A stretch of DNA of 64,000 nt from Pseudomonadota bacterium (GCA_025355105.1 JANYAE010000016.1:1-64000); one strand, 5' to 3'. Shown: positions 39,790 through 49,846, counted from the stretch's first letter. Made by a program: numbers and translations. Notes: generated by a model not told the origin, from the letters alone.

Positions 39790-41259
39790 CTAGCTCGGCG
39801 CGGCAGCGCCGCTGATCAGGCGGTGGTAGAAGCGGATCAGCTCGACATAGTTCGCGATCGAGATCCGCTCGTCGGTGCCGTGGAAGCGCGGCAGATCCTC
39901 GCTGCGGGCGCGTACCGGCGAGAACTTGTAGACGTGGTCGGCGATGGCCGCCAGGTGGCGTGAGTCGCTGCCGCCGATCATCAGGCCAGGCGCGACCACG
40001 ACGCCCGGGAACAGCTCGCGCACCGTCCGGTTGATGAGCTGGTAGGAGGCTGAGTCGGATGAGGCCACCGCGGACGCTTCGGTGGACCCGGCCATGACCT
40101 CGATGCGCACGCGCTCGTCGTGGATCGCGCGGCGAGTGTGCGCGACCACGTGCTCGATGCTGTCGCCTGGCAGCAGGCGGAAGTTGACCAGCGCGACGGC
40201 CTCTCCGGGCAACACGTTTTCCTTGTTGCCGCCCCGCACGACCGTCAGCGCGGTCGTCGTGCGCAGCATCGCGTCGGTGGCAGGCATGCGCTCGAACTGC
40301 CGGCGCACCAGCGGTCCGAACAGCCACAGGTTCGACAGCACGAGCCGCTGCGGCAGCACCATCTCCGGCGCCAGCGTCGCCAGCATCTGCGCCGGCACGC
40401 CACGGATCGATGCCGGCATCGGCGCGCGCTCGAGCCTGGCGAGCGCCGCCGCCAGCGCCCCGATCGCCGAGCGCGGTCCGGGCATCGACGAGTGGCCAGG
40501 CGGCTCGCTGGCGGTCAGCGCCAGCGTCACGGAGCCCTTCTCGGCGACGCCAATCAGCGCTGCCGGCATCGCGAGGCCGGGCAGGATGCCGTCGGTGATC
40601 AGCATGCCCTCGTCGGTGACGAAGTCGAGCTGGACGCCCCGCGACGCGAGCAGCGCCGCGATCGCCCTGGCGCCGTCGGTGCCGCCGTTTTCCTCGTCGT
40701 GGCCGAAGGCCAGGTAGATCGTCTGGCGCGGTTCGAAGCCGGCGCTCACCAGCAGCTCCACCGCCTCCAGGATCGCCATCAGGTTGCCCTTGTCGTCCCA
40801 GGTGCCGCGGCCCCAGACGAAGCCGTCGCGGACCTCGCCGCCGAACGGTTCCGCGTGCCAGCGCGCCTCGGTGCCCGGCGCCACCGGGACGACGTCCTGG
40901 TGCGCCATCAGCAGGATCGGCTTGGCTCGCGGGTCCCGGCCCGGCCAGGTGTAGAGCAGGCTGTAGCCGCCGACCGTTTCGCGCCGGAGGACGGCGTGGG
41001 TACGTGGGAAGCTGCGTTCCAGATAGGCGTGCAGCCGCGCGAACTCCGCCTGGCTCTCCGCCGACGGGGTCTCGTAGGACACCGTCCGCAGGCGCACGGC
41101 AGCGGCCAGCCGTCCGGCGACCGCGACCGCGTCGACCGCCGGACCTGCGGCCGCCGGCACGAGCAGCTGCCGCGAGCCGTTGTGCAGGGTGCCGACCGCC
41201 ACCGCTGCGGCCAGCACGGCGAGACCGACCAGGATGACGTAGACCGTCTTGCGAATCAT
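39790..41259 (-). CDS. Membrane-anchored or exported M20 carboxypeptidase
   Basis: Product of 489 aa. One N-terminal hydrophobic helix (TVYVILVGLAVLAAAVAVG) serves as signal or anchor. Metal-binding motifs are MAHQDVVPV, GRGTWDDKG and GHDEENGG, placing it with M20 carboxypeptidases of the yeast CPS1/PM20D1 type, which cut C-terminal residues or N-acyl amino acids. ATG at 41259 has GGAG 6 nt upstream. Confidence 0.9.
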   Translation of the reverse strand: MIRKTVYVILVGLAVLAAAVAVGTLHNGSRQLLVPAAAGPAVDAVAVAGRLAAAVRLRTVSYETPSAESQAEFARLHAYLERSFPRTHAVLRRETVGGYSLLYTWPGRDPRAKPILLMAHQDVVPVAPGTEARWHAEPFGGEVRDGFVWGRGTWDDKGNLMAILEAVELLVSAGFEPRQTIYLAFGHDEENGGTDGARAIAALLASRGVQLDFVTDEGMLITDGILPGLAMPAALIGVAEKGSVTLALTASEPPGHSSMPGPRSAIGALAAALARLERAPMPASIRGVPAQMLATLAPEMVLPQRLVLSNLWLFGPLVRRQFERMPATDAMLRTTTALTVVRGGNKENVLPGEAVALVNFRLLPGDSIEHVVAHTRRAIHDERVRIEVMAGSTEASAVASSDSASYQLINRTVRELFPGVVVAPGLMIGGSDSRHLAAIADHVYKFSPVRARSEDLPRFHGTDERISIANYVELIRFYHRLISGAAAPS

Positions 41260-41342
41260 GCGGTGCTCCGGCGCTGGTGCCGGATTCTGCACGAGCCGCG
41301 TCCGCTGCGCCTGACCGCGCGGCGATACGCTAGGCTGTCCGC

Positions 41343-42017
41343 ATGGGCGCGCCCTTGCTTGTCGATGTCTGGTCGGACGTGGTGTGTCCGTGGTGCTACC
41401 TCGGCAAGCGACGCCTCGAGCTCGCGCTCCGCGAGCGCCCGGCGGTCGCGGTCGAGGTCCGCTGGCAGCCGTTGGAGCTCAATCCTGAGCTGCCGGTCGG
41501 CGGAGCCGACCGGCGCGCCTATCTGGCGCGCAAATTCGGCGACCCGCGGCGCGTCGCGGAGGCGCACAAACGGCTGCTGACGCTCGGCGCTCAGGCCGGC
41601 ATCGAGTACCGATTCGACCAAATTCAGCGCGTGCCCAACACGCGTGCCGCGCACGCTCTGGTCGCGCTCGCCGGCGGGCGCCAGGGTGCGGTCGTGGAGG
41701 CCCTGTTCCGCGCCTACTTCGATGAGGCGCGCGACGTCGGCGACCTCGAGGTGCTCGTCGAGATCGGTGCTGCAGCAGGTCTGGCGGAGCAGGATCTGCG
41801 CTCCCGGCTCGTCGCGCGCGAGACGATCGCTGCGGTCGAGACCGGCGAGGCGGCGGCGGTGCGGCTCGGCATCAGCGGCGTGCCGTTCTTCGTGCTGGCC
41901 GGCCGCTGGGCGCTGTCCGGCGCGCAGGAACCCGCGACGCTGGTCGCGGCGCTTGACCAGGTTGCCGCCGCCGTCCGCTCGGAGGCTGCGACCGCCGCGG
42001 ACGACGGCGCGCGTTAA
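41343..42017 (+). CDS. DsbA-family (FrnE-like) thioredoxin-fold protein
   Basis: Product of 224 aa without signal peptide. The active-site C15-P-W-C18 and the inserted helical domain match the FrnE subgroup of the DSBA family, cytoplasmic dithiol-disulfide isomerases linked to oxidative stress in some bacteria. A conserved cis-Pro segment is seen at ISGVPFFVLAGRWALSGAQ. It diverges from the M20 carboxypeptidase gene. Confidence 0.9.
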   Translation: MGAPLLVDVWSDVVCPWCYLGKRRLELALRERPAVAVEVRWQPLELNPELPVGGADRRAYLARKFGDPRRVAEAHKRLLTLGAQAGIEYRFDQIQRVPNTRAAHALVALAGGRQGAVVEALFRAYFDEARDVGDLEVLVEIGAAAGLAEQDLRSRLVARETIAAVETGEAAAVRLGISGVPFFVLAGRWALSGAQEPATLVAALDQVAAAVRSEAATAADDGAR

Positions 42018-42020
42018 GCT

Positions 42021-42046
42021 CGCCACTTCGCCACTTCGCCACTTCG
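42021..42046 (+). repeat. Short tandem repeat CGCCACTT
   Basis: Three perfect octamers and a partial fourth between the DsbA-like gene and the amidohydrolase. It is probably slippage-derived, and it lies outside both coding regions. Confidence 0.7.
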
Positions 42047-42082
42047 CCGCTCCGCCCGCGGCACCGCCCTGGAGGATCTGCC

Positions 42083-43363
42083 ATGTCCCGCCCTCTCGCC
42101 GTGCTAATCACCGGTCTCGCGATGCTGTCGCCTGCGGCCGCGGATACCGTGGTGGTGACGGCTGACCGGATGCTCGATGTGCTCGCGAGCCGCGTCGTCG
42201 AGCGCCCGCAGATCACCGTGACCGACGGGCGGATCACGGCGATCGGAGCGCAGGGCGAGGCGGTGTCGCCGGGCGCACGCCGCGTGGACTTGCCGGGGGT
42301 CACGCTGTTGCCCGGGCTGATCGACATGCACGTGCACCTGACGTCCGACCCGCGCTTCAGCGGCTACCGGCGCCTCGAGCGCACCGACAACTTCTGGACC
42401 GTGGTCGGCGTCGCGAATGCCCGCAAAACGCTCGAGGCCGGCTTCACGACGGTCCGCAATGTGGGTTCCGCCAACTACGACGATGTCGCGATCAAGCAGG
42501 GAATCGAAGACGGCTACGTTCCGGGTCCGCGCATCGTGCCGGCGACCTATGCGATCGGTGCCACCGGCGGGCATTGCGACCGCACCCAGTTCCCACCGTC
42601 GATCACGGCACCATCACCGGCCGTCGCCGACGGGCCGGAGGCGATCCGCGCAATGGTTCGCCGACTGCGCAAGTACGGTGCCGAGGTGATCAAGTTCTGC
42701 GGCACCGGCGGTGTGCTGTCAAAGACCGACTCGGTCGGCGGCCAGCAGTACACGCTCGCCGAGATGAGCGCGCTCGTCGAGGAAGCGCACCTGCTCGGAC
42801 TCAAGGTTGCGGTGCACGCGCACGGTGCCGCCGGCATCAAGGACGCGATTCGGGCCGGCGTCGATACCGTCGAGCACGCGAGCCTCGCCGACGACGAGGC
42901 GATCGCACTCGCGCGGCAGCGCGGCACCTACTTCTCGATGGACATCTACGACGACGACTACATTCTCGCCGAGGGCGAGAAGAACGGCGTCTTCAAGGAA
43001 TCGCTCGACAAGGAGCGGCAGATCGGTCGTCGCCAGCGCGAGACCTTCAAGGCGGCGACGGCTGCAGGCGTCAAGATGGTGTTTGGCACCGACGCTGGCG
43101 TCTATCCGAACGGCGACAATGCCAAGCAGTTCGCGACCATGGTCGCGTGGGGCATGACGCCGATGCAGGCGATTCGCGCCGCGACCGTGACGGCGGCCGA
43201 GGCGCTCGGCCGGTCCAGCGACGTCGGCGCGATCGCGGTCGGGCGCCTCGGCGATTTGGTCGGCATTGCCGGCGATCCGCTCACTGACGTCACGCGGCTG
43301 CAGTCCATGGCCTTCGTCATGAAAGGCGGCGTCGTCTTCAAGGGGCAGGGCGCGACTCGCTGA
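42083..43363 (+). CDS. Exported amidohydrolase, imidazolonepropionase/prolidase-like
   Basis: Product of 426 aa. A signal peptide (MSRPLAVLITGLAMLSPAAA) precedes an amidohydrolase TIM-barrel with metal ligands in LIDMHVHL, a probable carboxylated Lys in AEVIKFCGTGG, AVHAHG, VEHAS and FGTDAGVY. This is the exported group related to Xaa-Pro dipeptidases of marine and xanthomonad-like bacteria. ATG at 42083 has GGAGGA upstream. It converges with a TonB receptor gene, but a functional link is not shown. Confidence 0.9.
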   Translation: MSRPLAVLITGLAMLSPAAADTVVVTADRMLDVLASRVVERPQITVTDGRITAIGAQGEAVSPGARRVDLPGVTLLPGLIDMHVHLTSDPRFSGYRRLERTDNFWTVVGVANARKTLEAGFTTVRNVGSANYDDVAIKQGIEDGYVPGPRIVPATYAIGATGGHCDRTQFPPSITAPSPAVADGPEAIRAMVRRLRKYGAEVIKFCGTGGVLSKTDSVGGQQYTLAEMSALVEEAHLLGLKVAVHAHGAAGIKDAIRAGVDTVEHASLADDEAIALARQRGTYFSMDIYDDDYILAEGEKNGVFKESLDKERQIGRRQRETFKAATAAGVKMVFGTDAGVYPNGDNAKQFATMVAWGMTPMQAIRAATVTAAEALGRSSDVGAIAVGRLGDLVGIAGDPLTDVTRLQSMAFVMKGGVVFKGQGATR

Positions 43364-43385
43364 GCGGCGCCCGTGGCAGCTGCCG

Positions 43386-45515
43386 TCAGAGCGACAGCCC
43401 GAAGGTGAGGCCGAAGGTCCGTGGCGCCTCGAGGAAGGTGCTGCCTGGCCCCGGGTCGTTGGCGGTCGCGGCGGCGGCCTGCACGACCTTGTTCTCGAGG
43501 TTGCGGCACCAGACCCCGACCGAGTAGCGGCTGCCGGGCGAGCGCCAGGTCATCGCGACGTCGGTGCGGATCGCGGCCGCCTGGCGCAGTCCCGACGAGT
43601 GCATGAAATCGCCCCAGAAGGCATCCTCGTAGCGCGCATGAACGCTGCTCGACAGTTCGGCGCCCGATTCGAACGGCAGGCGGTGGCTCAGACCGACGTT
43701 GACCGTCCAGTCCGGCGCGTTCTGCAGCTGCAGGCCGTCGAAGTTGCCGGCGGCGATCTGAAAGCGCTCGTTGCGCGCGTGCAGGTAGCCGACCGCGAGC
43801 TGTGCGTCGAGAGCGCGCGCCACGCGCCAGGTGACGTCGAGCTGATTGCCGCGGATCAGCACGCGCTGCGCGCTGGTCAGGCGCAGCGCGCCGGTGCCGG
43901 CGTCGAAGGCCTGCACCAGCAGGTCGCGGTAGTGATACTCGAACAGCTCGTCGCTGAGCCGGAGCGTGCCGTCCAGTAGCGTCGTCTTGACGCCGGCCGC
44001 GATCGCCAGCAGGTTCGACGGACGGGTGGTGGCATCCGGATAGGAATCGAAGGTTCCCGGCTGGAACGCGGTCTGCACGGTGAGGTAAGCGAGCCCGTGC
44101 GCGCCGACGTCATGCTCCGCGCTCGCCTTCCAGTCGACGTGGTTCCAGCGCGCATCGTTGCTGAAGCGGGGATTGCCGACCGCGGCCGGATCCGTCGAGA
44201 AGGTGATGCCGGGCTCGACGCCGTCGGCGCGGCGGTGATCGCGCGAGGCCCGCCCGCCAGCGATCAGCCGCAGGCCGTCGGTGACGCTGACCGTGACCTG
44301 ACCGAATGCCGACGTGCCTTCGAGCGTGTGATCGCGAACGTCGCTGGCGTCGAACCACACGCCCGGCGCCACCTCGATGAACAGCTGCCCGCTCGTTTCA
44401 AGGTGGTAGTAGTAGAGGCCCGCGAGCCACCGCGCGCGTGAGTCCTCACCGCCGGCGAGCCGGAGTTCGTGCGTGCTCTGGCGGATCGACTCGCCGAAGT
44501 CGGACGGCTTGGAACCGATCCAGTATCCTTGGTGCCAGTCGAAATCGGTGAACGACGGCAGGTAACTGAGGCGCGCACCGCCTGCCTGCCATGCGAACTC
44601 GCCGCCGACCAGCGCCGTCCGCCAGCTCTTCGACTTGCCGTCGATCGCGCCGAGCGGGGCCAGTGCCGCCGGCCGGGTGTCGTCCCACGGATCGCCGTGC
44701 AGGTAGGCCTGGCTGAAGGGGTCACCCGCGGCGCCCTTGTTGACCAGATTGGCGGCCGTGCCGCCCTTGTGCTCGTACAGACCCCACAGATAGGCAGACA
44801 GCGTCTCGGCCGGCCGCCATTCGACGGCGAGTTCGGCTGCCCGATCGTCCGCCGACTGTGCGCCGCTGCGCTCGTAACCGGCGTGCTTGAGCCAATTGAC
44901 GCCGGCGCGGACGTTGACGGTGTCAAGCGGCGGCAGATCCTGGACGTAGGCGGCGTGCAGCAGGTCGTAGTTGCCGGTCTCGAGCAGCGCGTGGCCGTGG
45001 CTGTCGGATCCCGGGCGGTTGAGCGTGGCGTTGACCGTGCCGCCGAGCGTGCCGCGTCCGTAGAGCGTGCCTTGCGGGCCGGGCAGCACCTCCACCTGGG
45101 CGACGTCGAACAGGCTGATCGCCGCGACCTCGCGGGGCAAGGAGATGCCGTTGAGATTGAAGACGGTCGGTGGTTCGACCATCGGCACGTCAAGGGTCGA
45201 GCCGACGCCGCGGATGTAGATCTCGGTGGCGGCCGACTCCTCCTGGAAGCGGACGGATGGTATGCGCGGCGCGAGCGCGCGCACGTCGTCGATGCCGCCG
45301 CTGCGCAGCTGCTCGCCCGGGATGACGGTGATCGCCGCCGCGGCTCTGGTCAGCGCCTGGCTCTCCTTCTGCGCCGTGACGACGACATCGTGCAGCGTCG
45401 TCTCGCCGGCGGTATCGGCGGCGTCCGCGGCGCTGGCCGCCGCCGCGACGCTGGCAAGCGCCAGAAGGCAGAAGGCGAGAACCCTTCCGGAGACGTCGGC
45501 AGCGTGCTCGTGCAT
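43386..45515 (-). CDS. TonB-dependent receptor
   Basis: Product of 709 aa. A signal peptide ends near ASAADA, followed by a TonB-box-like DVVVTAQKE, a plug (AQVEVLPGPQGTLYGRGTLGGTVNA) and a barrel ending FGLTFGLSL. No STN domain, so it transports without direct sigma signalling. ATG at 45515 lacks a clear ribosome site; the only alternative upstream start would add a non-signal-like extension. A TACAAT box lies about 60 nt upstream. Ligand unknown. Confidence 0.9.
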   Translation of the reverse strand: MHEHAADVSGRVLAFCLLALASVAAAASAADAADTAGETTLHDVVVTAQKESQALTRAAAAITVIPGEQLRSGGIDDVRALAPRIPSVRFQEESAATEIYIRGVGSTLDVPMVEPPTVFNLNGISLPREVAAISLFDVAQVEVLPGPQGTLYGRGTLGGTVNATLNRPGSDSHGHALLETGNYDLLHAAYVQDLPPLDTVNVRAGVNWLKHAGYERSGAQSADDRAAELAVEWRPAETLSAYLWGLYEHKGGTAANLVNKGAAGDPFSQAYLHGDPWDDTRPAALAPLGAIDGKSKSWRTALVGGEFAWQAGGARLSYLPSFTDFDWHQGYWIGSKPSDFGESIRQSTHELRLAGGEDSRARWLAGLYYYHLETSGQLFIEVAPGVWFDASDVRDHTLEGTSAFGQVTVSVTDGLRLIAGGRASRDHRRADGVEPGITFSTDPAAVGNPRFSNDARWNHVDWKASAEHDVGAHGLAYLTVQTAFQPGTFDSYPDATTRPSNLLAIAAGVKTTLLDGTLRLSDELFEYHYRDLLVQAFDAGTGALRLTSAQRVLIRGNQLDVTWRVARALDAQLAVGYLHARNERFQIAAGNFDGLQLQNAPDWTVNVGLSHRLPFESGAELSSSVHARYEDAFWGDFMHSSGLRQAAAIRTDVAMTWRSPGSRYSVGVWCRNLENKVVQAAAATANDPGPGSTFLEAPRTFGLTFGLSL

Positions 45516-45753
45516 GGCGTTGCGCGGTGCGGAGCCGCAGCGCCGCTCCTGTTCGCGTCCTGTGCGACATTGTAGTGGTCCGGCATTGAACGGGGCCAAG
45601 GCGCGGCGCGGTACCGTGGCTTTCCGCAGCTATCGGACGTCCGCCGGCGAGTCGGGGCGCGCCGGGGCTCAGGATTCCGGACCTGCCTGGCGCCGGCCAC
45701 CCATCAGCAGGCTCATTCTGGATGGGAGCAGCCTGTCGAGGCTCCACAGCTCG

Positions 45754-46467
45754 CTAGCGCGCGATGGGCTCGTTGTCGTCGCTGTGCAGGCGGTACCCGA
45801 TTCCGGCTTCCGTGATCAGGTACCGCGGCTGGCGCGGGTCAGGCTCCAGCTTCTGGCGCAGCATCTTGATGTAGGAGCGCAGCCCCCGGCTGTCGCCGAG
45901 GCGATCAGGCCCCCACGCCTCGCGGATGAGCTGCGTCTGCGTCACGATCATGCCGACGTTGCGCGCCAGACAGTCGATGACGCGGAATTCGAGCGGCGTG
46001 AGGTGCAGCGGTCCATCCGGGCCCTGCGCACTGCGCCGAGTCAGGTCAACCGTCACCGGACCCAGCCGCAGCAGCGGCAGTTGCTCGCCGCCGCGGGCGT
46101 TGCGCCGCAGCGAGGCGCGCACCCGTGCCAGCATTTCAGGCGCGCTGAACGGCTTGGCGACGTAGTCGTCAGCGCCGGCGTCAAGCGCGGCGATCTTGTC
46201 GACCTCCATCGTCCGCGCCGAGAGCACCAGGATGGGAATGGGCGAGAAGCGGCGAATCTCCCGGATCAAAGACAAGCCGTCCCGGTCGGGAAGGCCGAGG
46301 TCGATGATGGCCAGGTCTGGCCGGTGAGCGCGCGCCTCGATCAATCCGCGTGCCGCGGTTTCCGCCTCGACGACGCGATAGCGCTGCGACTCCAGTAGCA
46401 TGCGGAGCACGCCACGGATGCCGGCGTCGTCCTCGACGACCAACACCAGGAACATCGCTTCGGTCAC
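45754..46467 (-). CDS. kdpE: KdpE response regulator
   Basis: Product of 237 aa, OmpR/PhoB family. The receiver domain has VVEDDAG, the phosphoacceptor Asp in LAIIDLGLPDRDG and the Lys in DYVAKPFS. The C-terminal winged helix reads HLTPLEFRVIDCLARN and GLRSYIKMLRQKLE. The GTG at 46467 overlaps the kdpD TGA in the tetramer GTGA, so I prefer it to the ATG four codons later. It should activate this operon under potassium limitation. Confidence 0.95.
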   Translation of the reverse strand: MTEAMFLVLVVEDDAGIRGVLRMLLESQRYRVVEAETAARGLIEARAHRPDLAIIDLGLPDRDGLSLIREIRRFSPIPILVLSARTMEVDKIAALDAGADDYVAKPFSAPEMLARVRASLRRNARGGEQLPLLRLGPVTVDLTRRSAQGPDGPLHLTPLEFRVIDCLARNVGMIVTQTQLIREAWGPDRLGDSRGLRSYIKMLRQKLEPDPRQPRYLITEAGIGYRLHSDDNEPIAR

Positions 46468-49154
46468 GCGACAGGCTCCGCGGTCGGCAGCGTGAACAGA
46501 AAGCGGGCGCCACCGGTGGGGCGCGTCATCGCGCTGATGTGTCCGCCGTGAGCGCTGACGATCGCGCGGCAGATCGCGAGGCCGAGCCCGGCGCCTCCGG
46601 CGTTGCTTTCCTCCCGGCCGCGCTGAAACTTGGCGAACAGCCTTTGCGGGTCGCCGGGCGGCAATCCCGGACCGTCGTCATCGACGGCAACCCGAACGGC
46701 CGGGCCGTCGACGGCCGCAGTGACCGTTATACGCGTCCCGGGCGGCGTGTGCCGGACCGCATTTTCGAGCAGGTTGACGAGCACCTGGGTCATCAGCGGG
46801 GCGTCCACGTACACCGGCGGCAAGTCGACGGGCAAGGCGACGTCGAGCGTCCGTCCGGCGATGCGTCCGTCGAGCCGGGCGAGCGCGGTGCCGACGAGAT
46901 CATCGACGGTCTGCCAGTCCCGGCGTAAGCGCACCTCACCGGCCTCGAAGCGCATCAGGTCGAGAACGTTCGAGATGAGCTCCGACATCTCGCGCGCCTT
47001 GCTATCGATCGAGCGCACCAGCTGCGCACGAGCCTCCGCATCGAGGTGCAGGGCGGGATCGTTGAGCGCGCTGCTCGCGCCGGTGATCACCGCCAGCGGC
47101 GTGCGCAAGTCGTGCGAAATGGACGCGAGCAGCGTATTGCGGACGCTCTCGGTCTCGACCGCGACGCGCGACCGCTCGGCCTCATCGGCCAGTTGCGAGC
47201 GCTCGATCGCGAGCGCGATCTGGCCGGCGAAGGTTTCGAGGAGATGGCGTTGCTCGGGGAGCAGCAATCGTCGTCGCTGCGTCGGTCGGACCGCCAGCAC
47301 GCCGAGCGTGCGCCGCGTGCCCGTCAGCGGCAAGTATTGGGCAGGTGCCGCCGGCAACGTATCGGTGCCCAGCCCGGCCGGCTTGCCGTGATCGTAGACC
47401 CACTGGGCGACGGACAGGTCGGCGGCCGTCAGCGAGCCTGGCACCGGCACGTCGACCGGATGCCGCAGATGGCCATTGTCGGCGGGCATCAGCACCACCG
47501 CCTGGCTCGCGAACGTCTCGGCGACGTGCTTGATGGCGACGCGCGACAGGTTGCCGAAGCTGCGGTTGGCGGCGAGCTCGCGACTCATCGCGTACAGCAG
47601 CGACGTGCGCCGCTCGCGGGCGCCGGCAACTCGCGTCTGGGCGCGGACGCTGGCGACGAGGTTCGCGATCACGAGCGTCATTGCCAACATGACGGCGAAT
47701 GTCACCAGGTACTGGAAGTCGCTGACGGCGAAGCTATAACGCGGCGGCACGAAGCAGAAGTCGAAGGCGGCCACGTTTGCGAAGGCTGTCAGGCTCGCGG
47801 GTCCCCGGCCAAGCCGCAACGCCGCGACCGTGCCGCCGAGCAGGTACACCATGACGAGGTTGGTCAGTTCGAAGTATGGGTACATCAGCGCCGCCACGCC
47901 GGTGCCGAGCGCTGAAATCGCCAGAGCAGCCCAGTAGCGGTCCCACCGAATCTCGGTGGGACCACCGACGGGCAAGTCCCGCCGCCGAAGCTCCTGGCCC
48001 TCGCGCAGCGCGATCACGGAGACGTCGAAGCCGCGACCTCGGCGCACGAGCTCGGTGGCCGTCGAGCGGCGCAGCAACACCCGCCATCCGTCGCGCTTCG
48101 ATTCGCCGACGACGATGCGCGTCACGTTGCGCAGGCGGGCATACTGAATCAGGGCCTCGGCAGCCGACCGTCCATCGAGCGTGACCGTTTCCGCGCCGAG
48201 CGACTCGGCCAGCCGCAATACATCGATTCGCCGGTTGCGCTCGCGTTCCGACAGCCTGAGCAGCTCAGGGGTCTCTACCGACACGACCAGCCACTCGGCA
48301 TCGAGCGCGTCCGCGAAGCGCTTGCCGACGCGCACGAGCTGCTCGGCCTGGCCGTCGGGCGCCACGGCAATGAGGAATCGGTCGCGCGCCAACCACGGCC
48401 GCGATGACCGTTCCTTGCCCGCGTACTCCTGGGCCGCCGCGTCGACGCGATCCGCCGTACGGCGCAGTGCGAGCTCGCGCAGCGCCAGCAGGTTGGGCTT
48501 GCGGAAGAAGCGTTCGGTCGCAGTCGCCACCTGCTCGGCGACGTACACCTTGCCGGACTTGAGGCGCGCGATCAGGTCGTCCGGCGGTAGGTCGATCAGC
48601 TCGACCTCGTCGGCCTCGTCGAAGATCCGGTCCGGAATCGTCTCCTGCTGCCGGATGGACGTGATGCCGGCGACGACGTCGTTGAGGCTTTCGAGATGCT
48701 GAACGTTGACCGTCGTCCAGACGTTGATGCCGGCGTCCAGCAGCTCCTCAATGTCCTGCCAGCGCTTCGTGTGGCGCGGGCGAGGTTCGCCGTCCACCGG
48801 ATTGGAGTGGGCGAGTTCATCCACCACCAGCGTGGCCGGTCTGCGCCGCAATGCGGCGTCGAGGTCGAACTCGCGACGCGTCATCCCGCGGTAGCGGACC
48901 TCGAGGAATGGCAGGCGCTCGAGTCCCTCGAGCAGCCGCTCGGTCTCGAGGCGGCCGTGCGGCTCGACGTAACCGACGACGATGTCCGTTCCGGCCGCAC
49001 GCGCGATGCGGGTCGCCTCGAGCATCGAGTAGGTCTTGCCGACGCCGGCCGATGAGCCGAAGAAGATCCGCAGCCGGCCACGACGGGCGCGGGCCTCCTC
49101 CCGCTGCACGTCGGCCAGCAGCTTATCGGGGTCGCGGCGGTCGTCCTGCGTCAT
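46464..49154 (-). CDS. kdpD: KdpD sensor histidine kinase
   Basis: Product of 896 aa. Domains in order: KdpD N-terminal ATP-binding domain with Walker A GSSAGVGKTYSM, USP-like domain, four membrane helices of the DUF4118 type (about residues 395-500), a GAF-like region, HisKA with phosphoacceptor His in SISHDLRTPLAVI, and HATPase (DDGPGLPPG, GAGLGLAICRAI). It senses potassium or osmotic state and controls KdpE. The ATG at 49154 overlaps the TGA of the preceding ORF as ATGA and has no separate ribosome site. Confidence 0.95.
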   Translation of the reverse strand: MTQDDRRDPDKLLADVQREEARARRGRLRIFFGSSAGVGKTYSMLEATRIARAAGTDIVVGYVEPHGRLETERLLEGLERLPFLEVRYRGMTRREFDLDAALRRRPATLVVDELAHSNPVDGEPRPRHTKRWQDIEELLDAGINVWTTVNVQHLESLNDVVAGITSIRQQETIPDRIFDEADEVELIDLPPDDLIARLKSGKVYVAEQVATATERFFRKPNLLALRELALRRTADRVDAAAQEYAGKERSSRPWLARDRFLIAVAPDGQAEQLVRVGKRFADALDAEWLVVSVETPELLRLSERERNRRIDVLRLAESLGAETVTLDGRSAAEALIQYARLRNVTRIVVGESKRDGWRVLLRRSTATELVRRGRGFDVSVIALREGQELRRRDLPVGGPTEIRWDRYWAALAISALGTGVAALMYPYFELTNLVMVYLLGGTVAALRLGRGPASLTAFANVAAFDFCFVPPRYSFAVSDFQYLVTFAVMLAMTLVIANLVASVRAQTRVAGARERRTSLLYAMSRELAANRSFGNLSRVAIKHVAETFASQAVVLMPADNGHLRHPVDVPVPGSLTAADLSVAQWVYDHGKPAGLGTDTLPAAPAQYLPLTGTRRTLGVLAVRPTQRRRLLLPEQRHLLETFAGQIALAIERSQLADEAERSRVAVETESVRNTLLASISHDLRTPLAVITGASSALNDPALHLDAEARAQLVRSIDSKAREMSELISNVLDLMRFEAGEVRLRRDWQTVDDLVGTALARLDGRIAGRTLDVALPVDLPPVYVDAPLMTQVLVNLLENAVRHTPPGTRITVTAAVDGPAVRVAVDDDGPGLPPGDPQRLFAKFQRGREESNAGGAGLGLAICRAIVSAHGGHISAMTRPTGGARFLFTLPTAEPVA

Positions 49155-49846
49155 GTCCGGAGCGGGCGCTTTGCGATTGTGAAGGTACCGGTGCGCACCT
49201 CGCGCACCGCGCACGGGCCGGCCGTTCGCTGCGCACGGTGCGCTGCATCGAATCTGCAAGCTACGTCGTGATCAGGCCGCCGTCCAGCGGCCCCGCGAGC
49301 CGGCAACGAACGCTCGGCCAGAACGCGTCGCCTGCGACCCGGAGCCGGCCGGCCGTGCCGTGCCAGCGCGCCGCTTCGTTCGGGGTCGGCGCGTAACGGG
49401 TTCACGCGTCCGGCCGTCGGGCGCGTGTCGAAGTCGTAGCGAGTGGCCGATGCCGCGTGCACGGTGAGCCCTGGCAGCAGGTCGGCCGTCACCGTTGGCG
49501 GTGCCGTGGCAGCTGCCGCGCCCGTCGCCGGGGCCGCCGTTGCAACGGATGGCGGCGTCACCGAGCGGGCGAGCACCGCCGCCTCCCGTGGGCTCGGAGT
49601 GGCGGGATCGGTCGCAGCGCGCGCCGTCGTGCGCTGCGCGACCTGCGTCTTCCGCTGGCGCACGAGGCTCCTCAGCGCTTTGTCCGCGCGCGTCATCTCG
49701 ATCAGACGCTGTTCGATCGTTGCGGACGTCGCGTCGGGTGCGCGCCGGGGTGACGACGGGCGCTGTTGCGCGGCCACCGGCGCGCGTGAGGCGACAACTG
49801 CGCGGCAAGCGACAGCGCGCGGGCGAGATTGCCCTGACCTCAACAT
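49151..49846 (-). CDS. Hypothetical Ala/Arg/Pro-rich protein between porin and kdpD
   Basis: Product of 231 aa. The ATG at 49846 has GAGGAG 7 nt upstream and the TGA overlaps the kdpD ATG (ATGA), two good signs of a translated gene. The sequence is low-complexity: a helical segment ATIEQRLIEMTRADKALRSL is followed by an Ala/Pro/Thr-rich stretch and a very Arg-rich end. In the last third another frame (ending near 49260) reads more like protein (WHGTAGRLRVAGDAFWPSVR), so a frameshift in or near 49330-49400 is possible. No family recognised. Confidence 0.5.
   Translation of the reverse strand: MLRSGQSRPRAVACRAVVASRAPVAAQQRPSSPRRAPDATSATIEQRLIEMTRADKALRSLVRQRKTQVAQRTTARAATDPATPSPREAAVLARSVTPPSVATAAPATGAAAATAPPTVTADLLPGLTVHAASATRYDFDTRPTAGRVNPLRADPERSGALARHGRPAPGRRRRVLAERSLPARGAAGRRPDHDVACRFDAAHRAQRTAGPCAVREVRTGTFTIAKRPLRT

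Noticed and set aside
42021-42046. CRISPR-like repeat
   Set aside because: The 8-bp units are adjacent without spacers; it is a simple tandem repeat. No CRISPR array or cas gene was seen anywhere in the window.
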